This document shows, in pieces, positions 54,207 to 64,000 of a stretch of DNA of 64,000 nt (position 1 is the stretch's first letter; each line of letters starts with the position of its first letter). The translations under genes and the position numbers were made by a program. Location: contig NZ_CP025546.1 of assembly GCF_003614435.1 (NCBI RefSeq), positions 3,224,001 to 3,288,000 on the forward strand, in the 5' to 3' direction. The notes beneath the pieces were generated by a model. It ran no database searches, was not told where the DNA came from, and worked only from the letters and a program-made list of their open reading frames with translations. This DNA is from Mycobacterium paragordonae. Its GTDB lineage: Bacteria > Actinomycetota > Actinomycetes > Mycobacteriales > Mycobacteriaceae.

Positions 54207-55718
54207 ATGTCGGCGATTCCTCGCTTCGTTTCGGTATCGCTGGCAGCGACGGCCGCTGTCGGATTGATCCTTCCGGTCAGCCTCGTGCCCGGCCTCGGCC
54301 CGCAGGCGCACGCGTTGCCCTGCAGCGCGCCCGAAGCAAACGTCCCGCCGCCGGCGAACGCCGTCGTGACCAACCCGGGCGGCAAGGTGCTCGGCCCCAT
54401 GAACAAGCGGCCCCGCGGCGCCAATGACCGCGCACCGCTGCCGCGGTTGGGTCCGTTGCAGCGTGTGCTGCAACCGGGCCAGCGTTACTCCGCGCCGATG
54501 CAGCAGCAGGCGCTCGTCCCGGGCGCCAACCCGGCACCACCGGTTCCCGCTCCGCCGGCCGCCGGTCAGCAGCCGGCGGCGGGTCAGTTGGCGCCCGCCC
54601 CGGAGGGGGCCGCCGTCCCGGCCCCCAACCCGGCGCCGGCGCCGGCGCCACCAGCCGGGGCACCGGAAGCCGACGGCGCACTAGGCGGCTCCAACACCTC
54701 GCTGGTCGAATGGGTGACCGGCCCGGACGGCCCGAACAAGACCCTCGAACGGTTCGGCATCTCCGGAACGGACCTCGGAATCCTCTGGGACAACGGCGAT
54801 CCCGCCAACCATCAGGTACTCATGGCCTTCGGTGACACGTTCGGCTACTGCGCGGTCAAGGGCGACCAGTGGCGCTACAACGTGTTGTTCCGCAGCAACG
54901 ACCAGGACCTGTCGCACGGCCTGCACGTGGCGACCGGCGACCCCAGCAACAGGTACGCGGGCTCGCCGACCCAGCAGCCGGGCTTCTCCCGCCAGGTCAT
55001 CAACAGCATCAAATACGCCAGGGAAGAAACCGGAATCATTCCGACCGCTGCCATCTCCGTCGGCAAAACCCAGTACATCAACTTCATGTCCATCAAGGAC
55101 TGGGGCCGTGACGGCGAATGGTGGACGAACTACTCCGGCGTCGCGATGTCCACCGACAACGGCCAGACCTGGTCGGTGTATCCCGGCACGATCCGCGCCA
55201 ACGGGCCCGACGCCGCGCGGGTTCCGTACGTCGAGGGCAACGAGAACTTCCAGATGGGGGCCTATCTCAAGGGCAGCGACGGCTACCTGTACTCGTTCGG
55301 CACACCGAACGGGCGTGGCGGCGCGGCGCACCTGTCGCGAGTGCAGCCGCGTTTCATTCCGGACCTCACCAAATACGAGTACTGGAACGGCGATTCGAAC
55401 TCCTGGGTGCCCAACAAGCCGTCGGCGGCGACCCCGGTCATCCCGGGCCCGGTCGCCGAGATGTCCGCCCAGTACAACACCTATCTCAAGCAGTACCTGG
55501 TGATGTATACCAACGGCGCCAACGACGTGGTGGCCAGGACCGCGCCCACTCCGCAGGGCCCTTACGGACCGGAGCACCTGCTGGTGTCCAATTTCCAGAT
55601 GCCGGGCGGTGTCTACGCACCGATGATGCACCCGTGGACGACAGGCAAGGACGTGTACTTCAACCTGTCGCTGTGGTCGGCATACGACGTGATGTTGATG
55701 CACACCTCGCTTGGCTAA
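54207..55718 (+). CDS. Secreted DUF4185 (GH183-type D-arabinanase-like) protein
   Basis: A 503-residue exported protein. Residues 1-~36 form a Sec signal peptide ending AHA-LP. A long Pro/Ala/Gln-rich linker (~residues 95-170) follows, then a beta-propeller-like DUF4185 domain: FGISGTDLGILWDNG, LMAFGDTFGYC, GWSRHP-like strands, MSTDNGQTWS and a closing YAPMMHPWTTGKDVYFNLSLWSAYDVMLM. DUF4185 proteins have been reported to cleave D-arabinan of mycobacterial arabinogalactan or lipoarabinomannan (family GH183). Whether this one is active is inference. The ATG at 54207 has GGAAAGG upstream; an in-frame TTG at 54192 is less likely. A small hairpin overlaps its stop. Confidence 0.85.
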   Translation: MSAIPRFVSVSLAATAAVGLILPVSLVPGLGPQAHALPCSAPEANVPPPANAVVTNPGGKVLGPMNKRPRGANDRAPLPRLGPLQRVLQPGQRYSAPMQQQALVPGANPAPPVPAPPAAGQQPAAGQLAPAPEGAAVPAPNPAPAPAPPAGAPEADGALGGSNTSLVEWVTGPDGPNKTLERFGISGTDLGILWDNGDPANHQVLMAFGDTFGYCAVKGDQWRYNVLFRSNDQDLSHGLHVATGDPSNRYAGSPTQQPGFSRQVINSIKYAREETGIIPTAAISVGKTQYINFMSIKDWGRDGEWWTNYSGVAMSTDNGQTWSVYPGTIRANGPDAARVPYVEGNENFQMGAYLKGSDGYLYSFGTPNGRGGAAHLSRVQPRFIPDLTKYEYWNGDSNSWVPNKPSAATPVIPGPVAEMSAQYNTYLKQYLVMYTNGANDVVARTAPTPQGPYGPEHLLVSNFQMPGGVYAPMMHPWTTGKDVYFNLSLWSAYDVMLMHTSLG

Positions 55719-55730
55719 GGGGCTTAGCTA
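55712..55730. terminator. Small hairpin at the DUF4185 stop codon
   Basis: GCTAAG-GGG-CTTAGC is a perfect 6-bp stem with a three-base loop (55714-55728), extendable by a G-T and a T-A pair. It sits in the 21-bp gap between convergent genes. It is short, lacks a U-tract, and is a weak terminator candidate. Confidence 0.3.
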
Positions 55731-55739
55731 TGGGCCCGG

Positions 55740-58233
<2,494 letters not shown>

Positions 58234-58236
58234 GCC

Positions 58237-59640
58237 TCAGTCTTTTCCGCGTGGCGGCGGCTGGACCTCCACACCGCTGGATTCGTGCTCGGGGCCGGCG
58301 TCAGGGTGTTCGGCCGGCACCCGCTCGCGGTATTTCGCTGCCTCGCTAGACCGGGTTTCAGGGTCGGACCGGTTCTCGCCACGGTACGGGCCCGGCTTCG
58401 GCCGCGGCTTCCCGCCAGGGAAAGCCAACCGAAAGATGGTGCGGTGCACCATGAACCACTGCTTCGAGAATCGTCCGGTGTTGTAGGGCAGCTCATAGCG
58501 TTCGCAGATGTCCTTGATCTTCGGCGCGATCTCGGAGTACCGGCTGGCCGGCATATCGGGGTACAGGTGATGCTCCACCTGATAACCAAGATTGCCGCTG
58601 ATCACATGGAACAGCGGGCTGCCGTCGATGTTGGCGGCCCCGACCAACTGACGCAGATACCACTCTCCGCGGGTTTCATCCTCGACCTCCTCCTGGCTGA
58701 AGGTGTAGGTCTGGTCGGGGAAGTGCCCGCAGAAGATGATGGCGTGCGCCCACACATTGCGGATGACATTTGCCAGCGCGTCGGCGGCCAAGGTCCGCAG
58801 ATAGGTGCTTTCCGCGCCGGACAATGTCTTATCGAAAAACGTTGCCGTCGCTCCGATTCGGCCCTTGTCCGAGATCCTGCGAAGCCGCCGGCCGAGGCGG
58901 GATTTTGCCGGCTGTTCGAGGCGTCCGCCCGATGCCAGTTGCACTAGCGTGAACGCGCCGGCACTGATCAGCGGCCACCCGATGTAGTCCTTGATGATCT
59001 GCGAACGCGCCTTGACGCCAATGCCTTTGAGGTCCTTGCGGACCTCCGACCACGGCTTCTCACGGGCCCGAATGGCATCGATGTCCATATCGTGCACGGC
59101 CACACCCCACTCGAACAGAACCGTCAGCAAGGCGTTGTAAAAGAACTGTCCGAGATACCGTGGGTGCCATGTCTGATTCGGATCGATCCGCATGATCTCG
59201 TAGCCGAGATCCTTATCCTTGCCCCGGATGTTCGTGTAGGTGTGATGGATGAAGTTGTGCGAATGCTTCCATGACTCGGCGGTTGAGGCGGTGTCCCAAT
59301 CCCACTTGGAGGAATGGATGTCGGGATCGTTCATCCAATCCCACTGACCGTGCATCACATTGTGGCCGATCTCCATGTTCTCCAGGATCTTGGCCATACC
59401 AAGGCATGCGGTGCCGAGTACCCACGATGTCCTCGATCGTGAGGCAAGCAGCAGGACCCGGCCGACCACCACGATCTGTCGCTGTGCCGCAATAACCGCT
59501 TTGATGTAGTGGCGGTCCCGCTCGCCGAGGTCGGCGAACACCTCGTCGTGAATGGCGTCAAGCTCTTTCCCAATTTTTTCGCGCTCCTGTTCGGTCAGGT
59601 GGGCGAATGGGCTTTCAGAGCGCTGCAAAGTAGAAGTCAC
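58237..59640 (-). CDS. desA3: Membrane acyl-CoA delta-9 desaturase (DesA3 type)
   Basis: A 467-residue membrane di-iron fatty acid desaturase that makes oleoyl-CoA from stearoyl-CoA. The three histidine boxes are visible: GHNVMHGQ, HSHNFIHH and QVEHHLYP. The N-terminus and PDQTYTF region agree with M. tuberculosis DesA3, and the Pro/Glu/Arg-rich C-terminal tail of ~50 residues is longer and divergent. It receives electrons from the reductase encoded 15 bp upstream, in the same order as Rv3230c-desA3. It should be transcribed from the leaderless promoter ahead of that gene. Confidence 0.93.
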   Translation of the reverse strand: MTSTLQRSESPFAHLTEQEREKIGKELDAIHDEVFADLGERDRHYIKAVIAAQRQIVVVGRVLLLASRSRTSWVLGTACLGMAKILENMEIGHNVMHGQWDWMNDPDIHSSKWDWDTASTAESWKHSHNFIHHTYTNIRGKDKDLGYEIMRIDPNQTWHPRYLGQFFYNALLTVLFEWGVAVHDMDIDAIRAREKPWSEVRKDLKGIGVKARSQIIKDYIGWPLISAGAFTLVQLASGGRLEQPAKSRLGRRLRRISDKGRIGATATFFDKTLSGAESTYLRTLAADALANVIRNVWAHAIIFCGHFPDQTYTFSQEEVEDETRGEWYLRQLVGAANIDGSPLFHVISGNLGYQVEHHLYPDMPASRYSEIAPKIKDICERYELPYNTGRFSKQWFMVHRTIFRLAFPGGKPRPKPGPYRGENRSDPETRSSEAAKYRERVPAEHPDAGPEHESSGVEVQPPPRGKD

Positions 59641-59655
59641 TGTGGTTCCTTTCGG

Positions 59656-60753
59656 TTAAAGTTCGAGTTCGACGTCGCCTTCGGCGCTGTTGATGCAGAT
59701 CCGGACTTCCTGCCCAGTGGGTTCTATGACGTCACCAGAGCGCAGGTCACGCAATTTGCCTGATTTGAGCGTTCCTACGCAGGTGTGGCAGATGCCGATC
59801 CGGCATCCGAAGGCTAGTTCCAGCCCGGCATTCTCGCCGGCCTCCAGAATGGATGTGCCGCCGTCGCATTCGGTGGTCTTGTCGCTCTTGAGGAAGCAGA
59901 CTTCACCACCTTCTCCGGCCCCGGCGTCACCACCGATCTTCGGCTGAAAGCGTTCGTAGTGCAGGCGATCCGGATCGCCGTTGTTCTCCCAGTGTTCGAT
60001 CAGCGCATCGAGCATTTCCTCCGGGCCCGAGCAGAACGCTTCACGTTCGCGCCAATCCGGGCACACCTCATCGAGGTCGCTCGGCTTGAGCCGGCCGCGG
60101 TCTCCCGTCAGGCGCACGTCGAGCGTCATCCCGGCGTGACGTTTGTCCAGTTCTTCGAGGACGTCCAAGAACATGACCTGCTCGCGTGTCCGGGCTGAGT
60201 GAATGTGGAGCACGTCCTGCATCTCGTCGCGACTGTCGAGGCTGCGCAGCATGCTCATGATCGGCGTGATGCCGCTGCCGGCGCTGATGAAGAGCATCTT
60301 GGTCGGTAATGGGTCCGGAAGGGTGAATACACCTTCGATCTCACCGAGCCGAACCAACTCCCCGGGCTGAATCTTCTCTACCAGGTACGGCGATACCACG
60401 CCGCTGTCCACCTTCTTTGGCGTGACGCTGATCAGGCCGTCGGCTGGCTCCGGGTCCGAGGTCAGGGAGTACGCGCGCCAGTGGTACACGCCGTCGATCA
60501 CTAGACCCAGCCGGACATATTGGCCGGGCTTGTGCCCCGGCCACTCGTACCCCGGCCGGATCAAAATACTGGCCGCTTCCGAGCCCTGCTGCTCGACCCG
60601 CTCGACTTTCCCCCGCAACTCTTTCGTCGTCCAGAGTGGGTTGATCATCTCGAGGTAGTCGTCGGGTTCCAACGGCTTAAATAGATTGCGTATCGCTCGC
60701 AGGAACAACCTGCGACCACGGGGGACTTGAGGCTGCGCACCGCGTTCGGCCAT
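59656..60753 (-). CDS. Ferredoxin-type FAD/NADPH oxidoreductase with C-terminal 2Fe-2S domain, DesA3 electron donor
   Basis: A 365-residue reductase like Rv3230c. The FAD domain has HWRAYSLTS, the NAD(P) domain has LFISAGSGITPIMSMLR and EAFCSGPEEML, and the C-terminal plant-type 2Fe-2S domain has GCRIGICHTCVGTL followed about 30 residues on by RICIN for the fourth Cys. It passes electrons from NADPH to the di-iron centre of DesA3. The ATG at 60753 has no ribosome-binding site. A TACTGT -10 hexamer ends 6 nt before it, so the mRNA is probably leaderless. It is the first gene of the desA3 operon and is controlled by an overlapping palindrome. Confidence 0.92.
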   Translation of the reverse strand: MAERGAQPQVPRGRRLFLRAIRNLFKPLEPDDYLEMINPLWTTKELRGKVERVEQQGSEAASILIRPGYEWPGHKPGQYVRLGLVIDGVYHWRAYSLTSDPEPADGLISVTPKKVDSGVVSPYLVEKIQPGELVRLGEIEGVFTLPDPLPTKMLFISAGSGITPIMSMLRSLDSRDEMQDVLHIHSARTREQVMFLDVLEELDKRHAGMTLDVRLTGDRGRLKPSDLDEVCPDWREREAFCSGPEEMLDALIEHWENNGDPDRLHYERFQPKIGGDAGAGEGGEVCFLKSDKTTECDGGTSILEAGENAGLELAFGCRIGICHTCVGTLKSGKLRDLRSGDVIEPTGQEVRICINSAEGDVELEL

Positions 60754-60759
60754 GGTTTA

Positions 60760-60765
60760 ACAGTA
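60760..60765 (-). promoter_or_regulatory. -10 element of a leaderless promoter for the desA3 operon
   Basis: Read on the minus strand, TACTGT (TAnnnT class) is followed by 6 nt and then the ATG at 60753. That places the transcription start at or next to the A of the start codon, matching the absence of a Shine-Dalgarno sequence. Confidence 0.6.
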
Positions 60766-60776
60766 CACACGTGTAC
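60763..60776. promoter_or_regulatory. Palindromic operator overlapping the desA3 promoter
   Basis: GTACAC-AC-GTGTAC is a perfect 6-2-6 inverted repeat, with a further self-complementary GTGTACAC at 60771-60778. It overlaps the -10 region, as expected for a TetR-type repressor of fatty acid desaturation. The regulator is not in the window. Confidence 0.55.
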
Positions 60777-60778
60777 AC

Positions 60779-61039
60779 TCAAATAAACATTCTCAGCTAG
60801 ATATGCAGCTGTGCAACAAGTAAACGGCCGTAACTGATTGTCCAAATGGCGAACGCATGTTCACTAGAAGAAGCTCGGTTGGCACGCGACAGCCACACCT
60901 GTGATCAGCATTACCCCCCTCGTCGGGTTTAAACGTCGCCCGGCCAAACGAGGCCGGCGGTGAACTCTGCGGTGATCTCTTCGGCGCCCCGTCCGCGTGT
61001 CGCGCCGTGACCTTCACGATCGACCGATACAAGTAGCGA
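60779..61039. other. AT-richer divergent spacer between the desA3 operon and the SDR gene
   Basis: The half nearest the desA3 operon is more AT-rich than the surrounding coding DNA. No second palindrome, RNA or known motif was recognised. No clear ribosome-binding site precedes the SDR ATG at 61040. Confidence 0.4.
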
Positions 61040-61879
61040 ATGCGCACGAGCAACCCGATCCGGCTCGAGGATGCCGCGGTGGCGATCACCGGCGGCGCCC
61101 GCGGCATCGGGCTGGCCACCGCACAAGCGTTTGCCCGAGCCGGCTCGCGCGTCTTCATCGGTGACCTCGACGCCGACCTGGCCGCCGCGGCCGCCGCCGG
61201 GATCGGAGGGCACGGTACGGGTCTGGACGTCCGCTCCCGGCAATCCTTCGCCGCGTTCCTCGACACCGTTGACGCGGCCGGCGCGCCCCTGGCGGTGTTG
61301 GTCAACAATGCGGGCATCATGCCGGCCGGCCGATTCGCCGACGAGGACGACACGATCACCGACGCGATCCTCGACATCAATACCCGGGGAGTGCTGATCG
61401 GCACCAAACTCGCACTGCCCGGCATGCTGGCCCGCGGCAGCGGCCACATCGTGAACATCAGTTCTTATCTGGGCGAGGTCCCTGCAGCCGGATTGGCCAC
61501 CTACTGCGCCAGCAAGCACGCGGTCGTCGGCTTCAGTGAAGCGCTGCGGGACGAGATCGCCGGGTCCGGAGTCAGCGTATCGGTCGTACTGCCCTGCGCC
61601 GTGCGCACTGAACTGACCGCAGGGGTCAAGCTCGGTGGGGTGCTGCCCACCGTCGACCCGGAAGACATCGCGGACGCGGTGGTGCAATCGTGCGGCCACC
61701 GGCGTGCCATCGTCTCGGTGCCCGGCTGGATGCGCGTCTACGAGACCGTTGCCGCCACCATGCCAGACCGGCTGGTCGCAACGGTGCGCGGGCGCCTCAC
61801 CCGCAAGCGGGTGTTGCAGACACTGGATGCCGTAACGCGGTCCGCCTACGAAGAGCGGGTGCGCGGCACCGTCCGCTGA
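61040..61879 (+). CDS. Short-chain dehydrogenase/reductase
   Basis: A 279-residue classical SDR: GGARGIG cofactor motif, GDLD (NAD-type acidic residue), VNNAGI, NISSYLG with the catalytic Ser, and YCASK with Tyr and Lys. The C-terminal extension (RVYETVAATMPDRLVATVRGRL) is long and helical, as in mycobacterial SDRs that act on membrane lipids. The substrate is unknown. The start is the ATG at 61040, although no strong ribosome-binding site precedes it. It stands between the desA3 operon and the type III PKS and need not belong to either. Confidence 0.85.
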   Translation: MRTSNPIRLEDAAVAITGGARGIGLATAQAFARAGSRVFIGDLDADLAAAAAAGIGGHGTGLDVRSRQSFAAFLDTVDAAGAPLAVLVNNAGIMPAGRFADEDDTITDAILDINTRGVLIGTKLALPGMLARGSGHIVNISSYLGEVPAAGLATYCASKHAVVGFSEALRDEIAGSGVSVSVVLPCAVRTELTAGVKLGGVLPTVDPEDIADAVVQSCGHRRAIVSVPGWMRVYETVAATMPDRLVATVRGRLTRKRVLQTLDAVTRSAYEERVRGTVR

Positions 61880-62056
61880 TCACGGCGAACGGTAATGCAA
61901 TACAACGTTTTTCGGTCGTGCCACGCTATAGCGCAGATCGCTGTGAATGCCCTCGGAGAAGTCTGCCAATCCCATGTGTATTCGAACGTAACGAAATGTG
62001 TTTCAGGTAACGGCAATTCGATGAACTAATCAACCATCGCCGGTCGTGCCCTTGCT

Positions 62057-63163
62057 ATGACCGTAACAACGTATTCCACATCAACCGATAAGGCCGAACG
62101 GTATCACCGAGGATCACCTCGAATCGCCGGTATCGCAACGGCATTCCCGCCGCACCGGCACAATCAGGATGAAGTCGCACGAGAACTCACCCGGGTGACC
62201 GGTCCGGAATTCATGCGATTCGCCCGTACGGCCGGAGTCGACGAGCGCAATCTTGCCCTGCCGCTGTCCCGTTACCCGGAGCTCAGCGGTTTCACCGAAG
62301 CCAACAACGCCTACATCGAGGTAGCCACGGACATCGGTGAGCGAGCGATACTTTCGGCCCTGGCCACAGCCGATATCGAACCGCACGAAGTGGACGCGAT
62401 CATCGTGGTCTCCAGTACCGGGATGGCGGTACCGACACTCGATGCGCGTCTGATTCCGCGGGTGGGACTGCGCCCCGATGTCAAACGAATTCCGTTGTTC
62501 GGGCTGGGTTGCGTGGCGGGTGCGGCGGGAATGGCTCGCTTGCACGACTACCTCCGCGGCTTTCCCGGCGACGTGGCGGTCTTGTTGTCGGTGGAGCTGT
62601 GTTCACTGACGCTGCAGCGCGACGACGTCTCCATCCCCGCGCTGATCGGAGTGTGCTTGTTCGGAGACGGTGCTGCGGCGGTCGTCGCCACCGGGGCTGA
62701 ACGTACTACCAGCGGCAGCAACACAATTCGCGATCCGCAGATCGTGGCAACGCGCAGCCGGGTGATTCCGGACACCATCGGGGTGATGGGTTGGGATATC
62801 AGCTCCAACGGCTTCGGACTGGTGATGGGCCGCGAGGTCCCGCAAATGGCCGACCACTACCTGCGCGGGGAGGTCGACGACTTTCTCGCCGAGAACGGTT
62901 TGTCCATCGCCGACATCGCGGCATGGGTGTGCCACCCCGGCGGTCCCAAGGTGCTCGACTCCATCGAAGAGGCACTGGGGCTGCCACCGGCGGCCGTGGC
63001 GCACAGCCGGAACTCGATGCGGGAGAACGGCAACATCTCCTCGGCGTCGGTCCTCGATGTGCTGCGCCGGACGGTCGTCCAGCCACCCTCCGAGGGCTCC
63101 TACGGCGTCATGATGGCGATGGGTCCCGGCTTCAGCTTCGAACTGCTGCTGCTGCGCTGGTGA
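62057..63163 (+). CDS. Type III polyketide synthase (alkylpyrone/alkylresorcinol synthase-like)
   Basis: A 368-residue chalcone-synthase-superfamily enzyme. The catalytic triad is visible: Cys152 in LGCVAGA, His293 in CHPGGPK and Asn326 in ENGNISSAS, with GPGFSFELLLLRW at the end. Mycobacterial members (Pks10, Pks11, Pks18) load long-chain acyl-CoA and extend with malonyl-CoA to alkylpyrones. It is not chalcone-specific, because the starter pocket region is unlike plant enzymes. The ATG at 62057 lacks a clear ribosome-binding site. An ICMT-like methyltransferase follows 10 bp later, as in Bacillus bpsAB, so the two likely make a methylated pyrone. Confidence 0.93.
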   Translation: MTVTTYSTSTDKAERYHRGSPRIAGIATAFPPHRHNQDEVARELTRVTGPEFMRFARTAGVDERNLALPLSRYPELSGFTEANNAYIEVATDIGERAILSALATADIEPHEVDAIIVVSSTGMAVPTLDARLIPRVGLRPDVKRIPLFGLGCVAGAAGMARLHDYLRGFPGDVAVLLSVELCSLTLQRDDVSIPALIGVCLFGDGAAAVVATGAERTTSGSNTIRDPQIVATRSRVIPDTIGVMGWDISSNGFGLVMGREVPQMADHYLRGEVDDFLAENGLSIADIAAWVCHPGGPKVLDSIEEALGLPPAAVAHSRNSMRENGNISSASVLDVLRRTVVQPPSEGSYGVMMAMGPGFSFELLLLRW

Positions 63164-63173
63164 GGGCGGACTC

Positions 63174-63680
63174 ATGTACTGGTATTACTCGTTCATCCTC
63201 GCGGTCGGCCTGGAACGGCTGGTCGAGCTCGTGGTCGCCCGCCGCAACGCGGCATGGTCAACGGCCCAGGGCGGCAGGGAGTTCGGCCGCGGTCATTACC
63301 CGGTGATGGTCGGCATGCACGCGCTGCTGCTGCTCGCGTGCCTGGTCGAAGTCGCGGCACTGCATCGCCCCTTCATCGCATGGCTCGGCTGGCCCATGGT
63401 CGCGGTCGTGGGGCTCAGCACCGTCGTCCGCTGGCGCTGCGTGGCGACGCTCGGCAGACACTGGAACCCACGCCTAACCGTGGTCCCCGGGGCGCCGCTG
63501 GTGACCGGCGGGATGTACCGATGGGTTCGCCACCCGAACTACACCGCCGTCGCGGCGGAGGTGGCGGCGCTGCCGCTGGTGCATTCGGCCTACTTGACCG
63601 CCATCGTGTTCACCATCGCCAATGCCGCGGTGCTCAGAGTCCGGATTCGCGCCGAGAACACCGCCCTGGGCTACGCCTAA
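63174..63680 (+). CDS. ICMT-like membrane methyltransferase paired with the type III PKS
   Basis: A 168-residue membrane protein of the isoprenylcysteine carboxyl methyltransferase family with four or five helices. The conserved C-terminal part reads GRHWNPRLTVVPGAPLVTGGMYRWVRHPNYTAVAAEVAALPL, including the RHPNY cofactor motif, and ends with IRAENTALG, which carries the conserved R-x-E. In Bacillus, BpsB of this family O-methylates the pyrone made by its neighbour type III PKS; the same role is inferred here. The ATG at 63174 follows GAGGGCGG and lies 10 bp after the PKS stop, so the pair is one operon. Confidence 0.88.
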   Translation: MYWYYSFILAVGLERLVELVVARRNAAWSTAQGGREFGRGHYPVMVGMHALLLLACLVEVAALHRPFIAWLGWPMVAVVGLSTVVRWRCVATLGRHWNPRLTVVPGAPLVTGGMYRWVRHPNYTAVAAEVAALPLVHSAYLTAIVFTIANAAVLRVRIRAENTALGYA

Positions 63681-63690
63681 CGCGTCCTGG

Positions 63691-63720
63691 CACTTTACAG
63701 CCCTTTATAGCCCTTTTGAT
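63691..63720 (+). repeat. Three ~10-bp direct repeats upstream of the molybdoenzyme gene
   Basis: ACTTTACAGC, CCTTTATAGC and CCTTTTGATA follow one another directly after the methyltransferase stop. The 10-bp spacing in a promoter region is reminiscent of a cooperative operator, though it may be chance. Confidence 0.3.
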
Positions 63721-63736
63721 ACCAGCAGTAGCGTAA

Positions 63737-63742
63737 TACAGT
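63737..63742 (+). promoter_or_regulatory. -10 element of a probable leaderless promoter
   Basis: TACAGT (TAnnnT class) is followed by exactly 6 nt and then the GTG at 63749, the same geometry as at the desA3 operon. A TTGATA hexamer at 63716-63721 is at 15 bp, which is short for a -35 box. No ribosome-binding site at normal spacing is present. Confidence 0.45.
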
Positions 63743-63748
63743 GATGGA

Positions 63749-64000
63749 GTGACCAGCCCCGTAGACGGCAGCTACCTGCATACCTGCCCGCTGTGTGAAG
63801 CCATGTGCGGCTTGGTGATTCAGGTCCAGGACGGCAGAGTCGCCGGCATTCGCGGCAATCGCGACGACGTCTGGAGCCACGGGCACATCTGTCCCAAGGG
63901 CGCCGCCCTCGGAGTTTTGCACGACGACCCGGACCGCATTCGGCAACCACTGATCAAGGTCGAGGGGCAGTGGCAGGAGGTCAGCTGGGACGCGGCGTTC
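63749..64000 (+). CDS. Molybdopterin (bis-MGD) oxidoreductase, N-terminal part (3' partial)
   Basis: 84 codons are visible before the window ends. The N-terminus has the 4Fe-4S pattern of molybdopterin oxidoreductases: C-P-L-C-E-A-M-C-G, then HICPKG giving the fourth Cys, followed by RIRQPLIKVEGQWQEVSWDAAF, the start of the molybdopterin-binding fold. It is similar to formate-dehydrogenase- or BisC-like enzymes of mycobacteria, but the reaction cannot be told from this fragment. The GTG at 63749 is chosen because of the fitting leaderless promoter. Confidence 0.88.
   Translation, partial: MTSPVDGSYLHTCPLCEAMCGLVIQVQDGRVAGIRGNRDDVWSHGHICPKGAALGVLHDDPDRIRQPLIKVEGQWQEVSWDAAF

Overview
This window comes from a high-GC actinobacterium, almost certainly a non-tuberculous, probably slow-growing Mycobacterium. 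Signs of this are a PE-domain protein, a PPE protein of the PPW type, MmpL, DesA3 with its dedicated reductase, PknE with a DsbA-like sensor domain, a WS/DGAT acyltransferase, GabD2 and a PknH-type sensor lipoprotein. Several of these families sit near one another in the M. tuberculosis gabD2-pknE region, so the window looks like a distant equivalent of that region with a large insertion of accessory genes. The synteny is recalled from memory and was not searched.

Layout. 1-5357: the end of a PE-linked cellulase (two CBM2 modules and a GH12 domain), an exported M15-like peptidase-family protein, gabD2, and an F420-type luciferase-like oxidoreductase. 5486-33507: the centrepiece, a non-ribosomal lipopeptide locus. 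An MbtH-like protein is followed by one 7147-residue NRPS (T-[C-A-T]-[C-A-T-E]-[C-A-MT-T-E]-[C-A-T]-[C-A-T]-R), a fused ABC exporter overlapping the NRPS end, a short MmpL transporter, and then a membrane Ser/Thr kinase. Near-identical 44-bp elements built on an 11-bp period lie upstream of both mbtH and the kinase, which suggests that the kinase shares regulation with the NRPS operon. 33517-37554 (minus): WS/DGAT, APC permease, VIT-family transporter and a PPOX-fold protein. 37742-41420: type III glutamine synthetase and a PPE37-like protein with an IdeR-type box. 41466-47814: IdeR-like sites, pknE, an SRPBCC protein, Tex and an acyltransferase-3 membrane protein.

47753-50346 (minus): a three-gene operon (DUF1295 reductase-like, FAD oxidoreductase, SnoaL-like) preceded by a KstR-type site, predicted to act on sterols. 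50366-53939: DUF4235, sensor lipoprotein and GlgX. 54207-58233: secreted DUF4185 (arabinanase-type) protein, SDR and sulfatase. 58237-60778 (minus): desA3 and its ferredoxin-type reductase, with a leaderless promoter that overlaps a palindromic operator. 61040-64000: SDR, type III PKS with an ICMT-like methyltransferase, and the start of a molybdopterin oxidoreductase that runs off the window.

How they work together. The NRPS, ABC, MmpL and kinase set reads as a self-contained pathway that builds, flips and exports an N-methylated, D-residue-containing pentapeptide released by reduction. Its starter must be loaded in trans, because no acyl-AMP ligase is present here. I found no rRNA, tRNA, CRISPR array, insertion sequence or phage gene.
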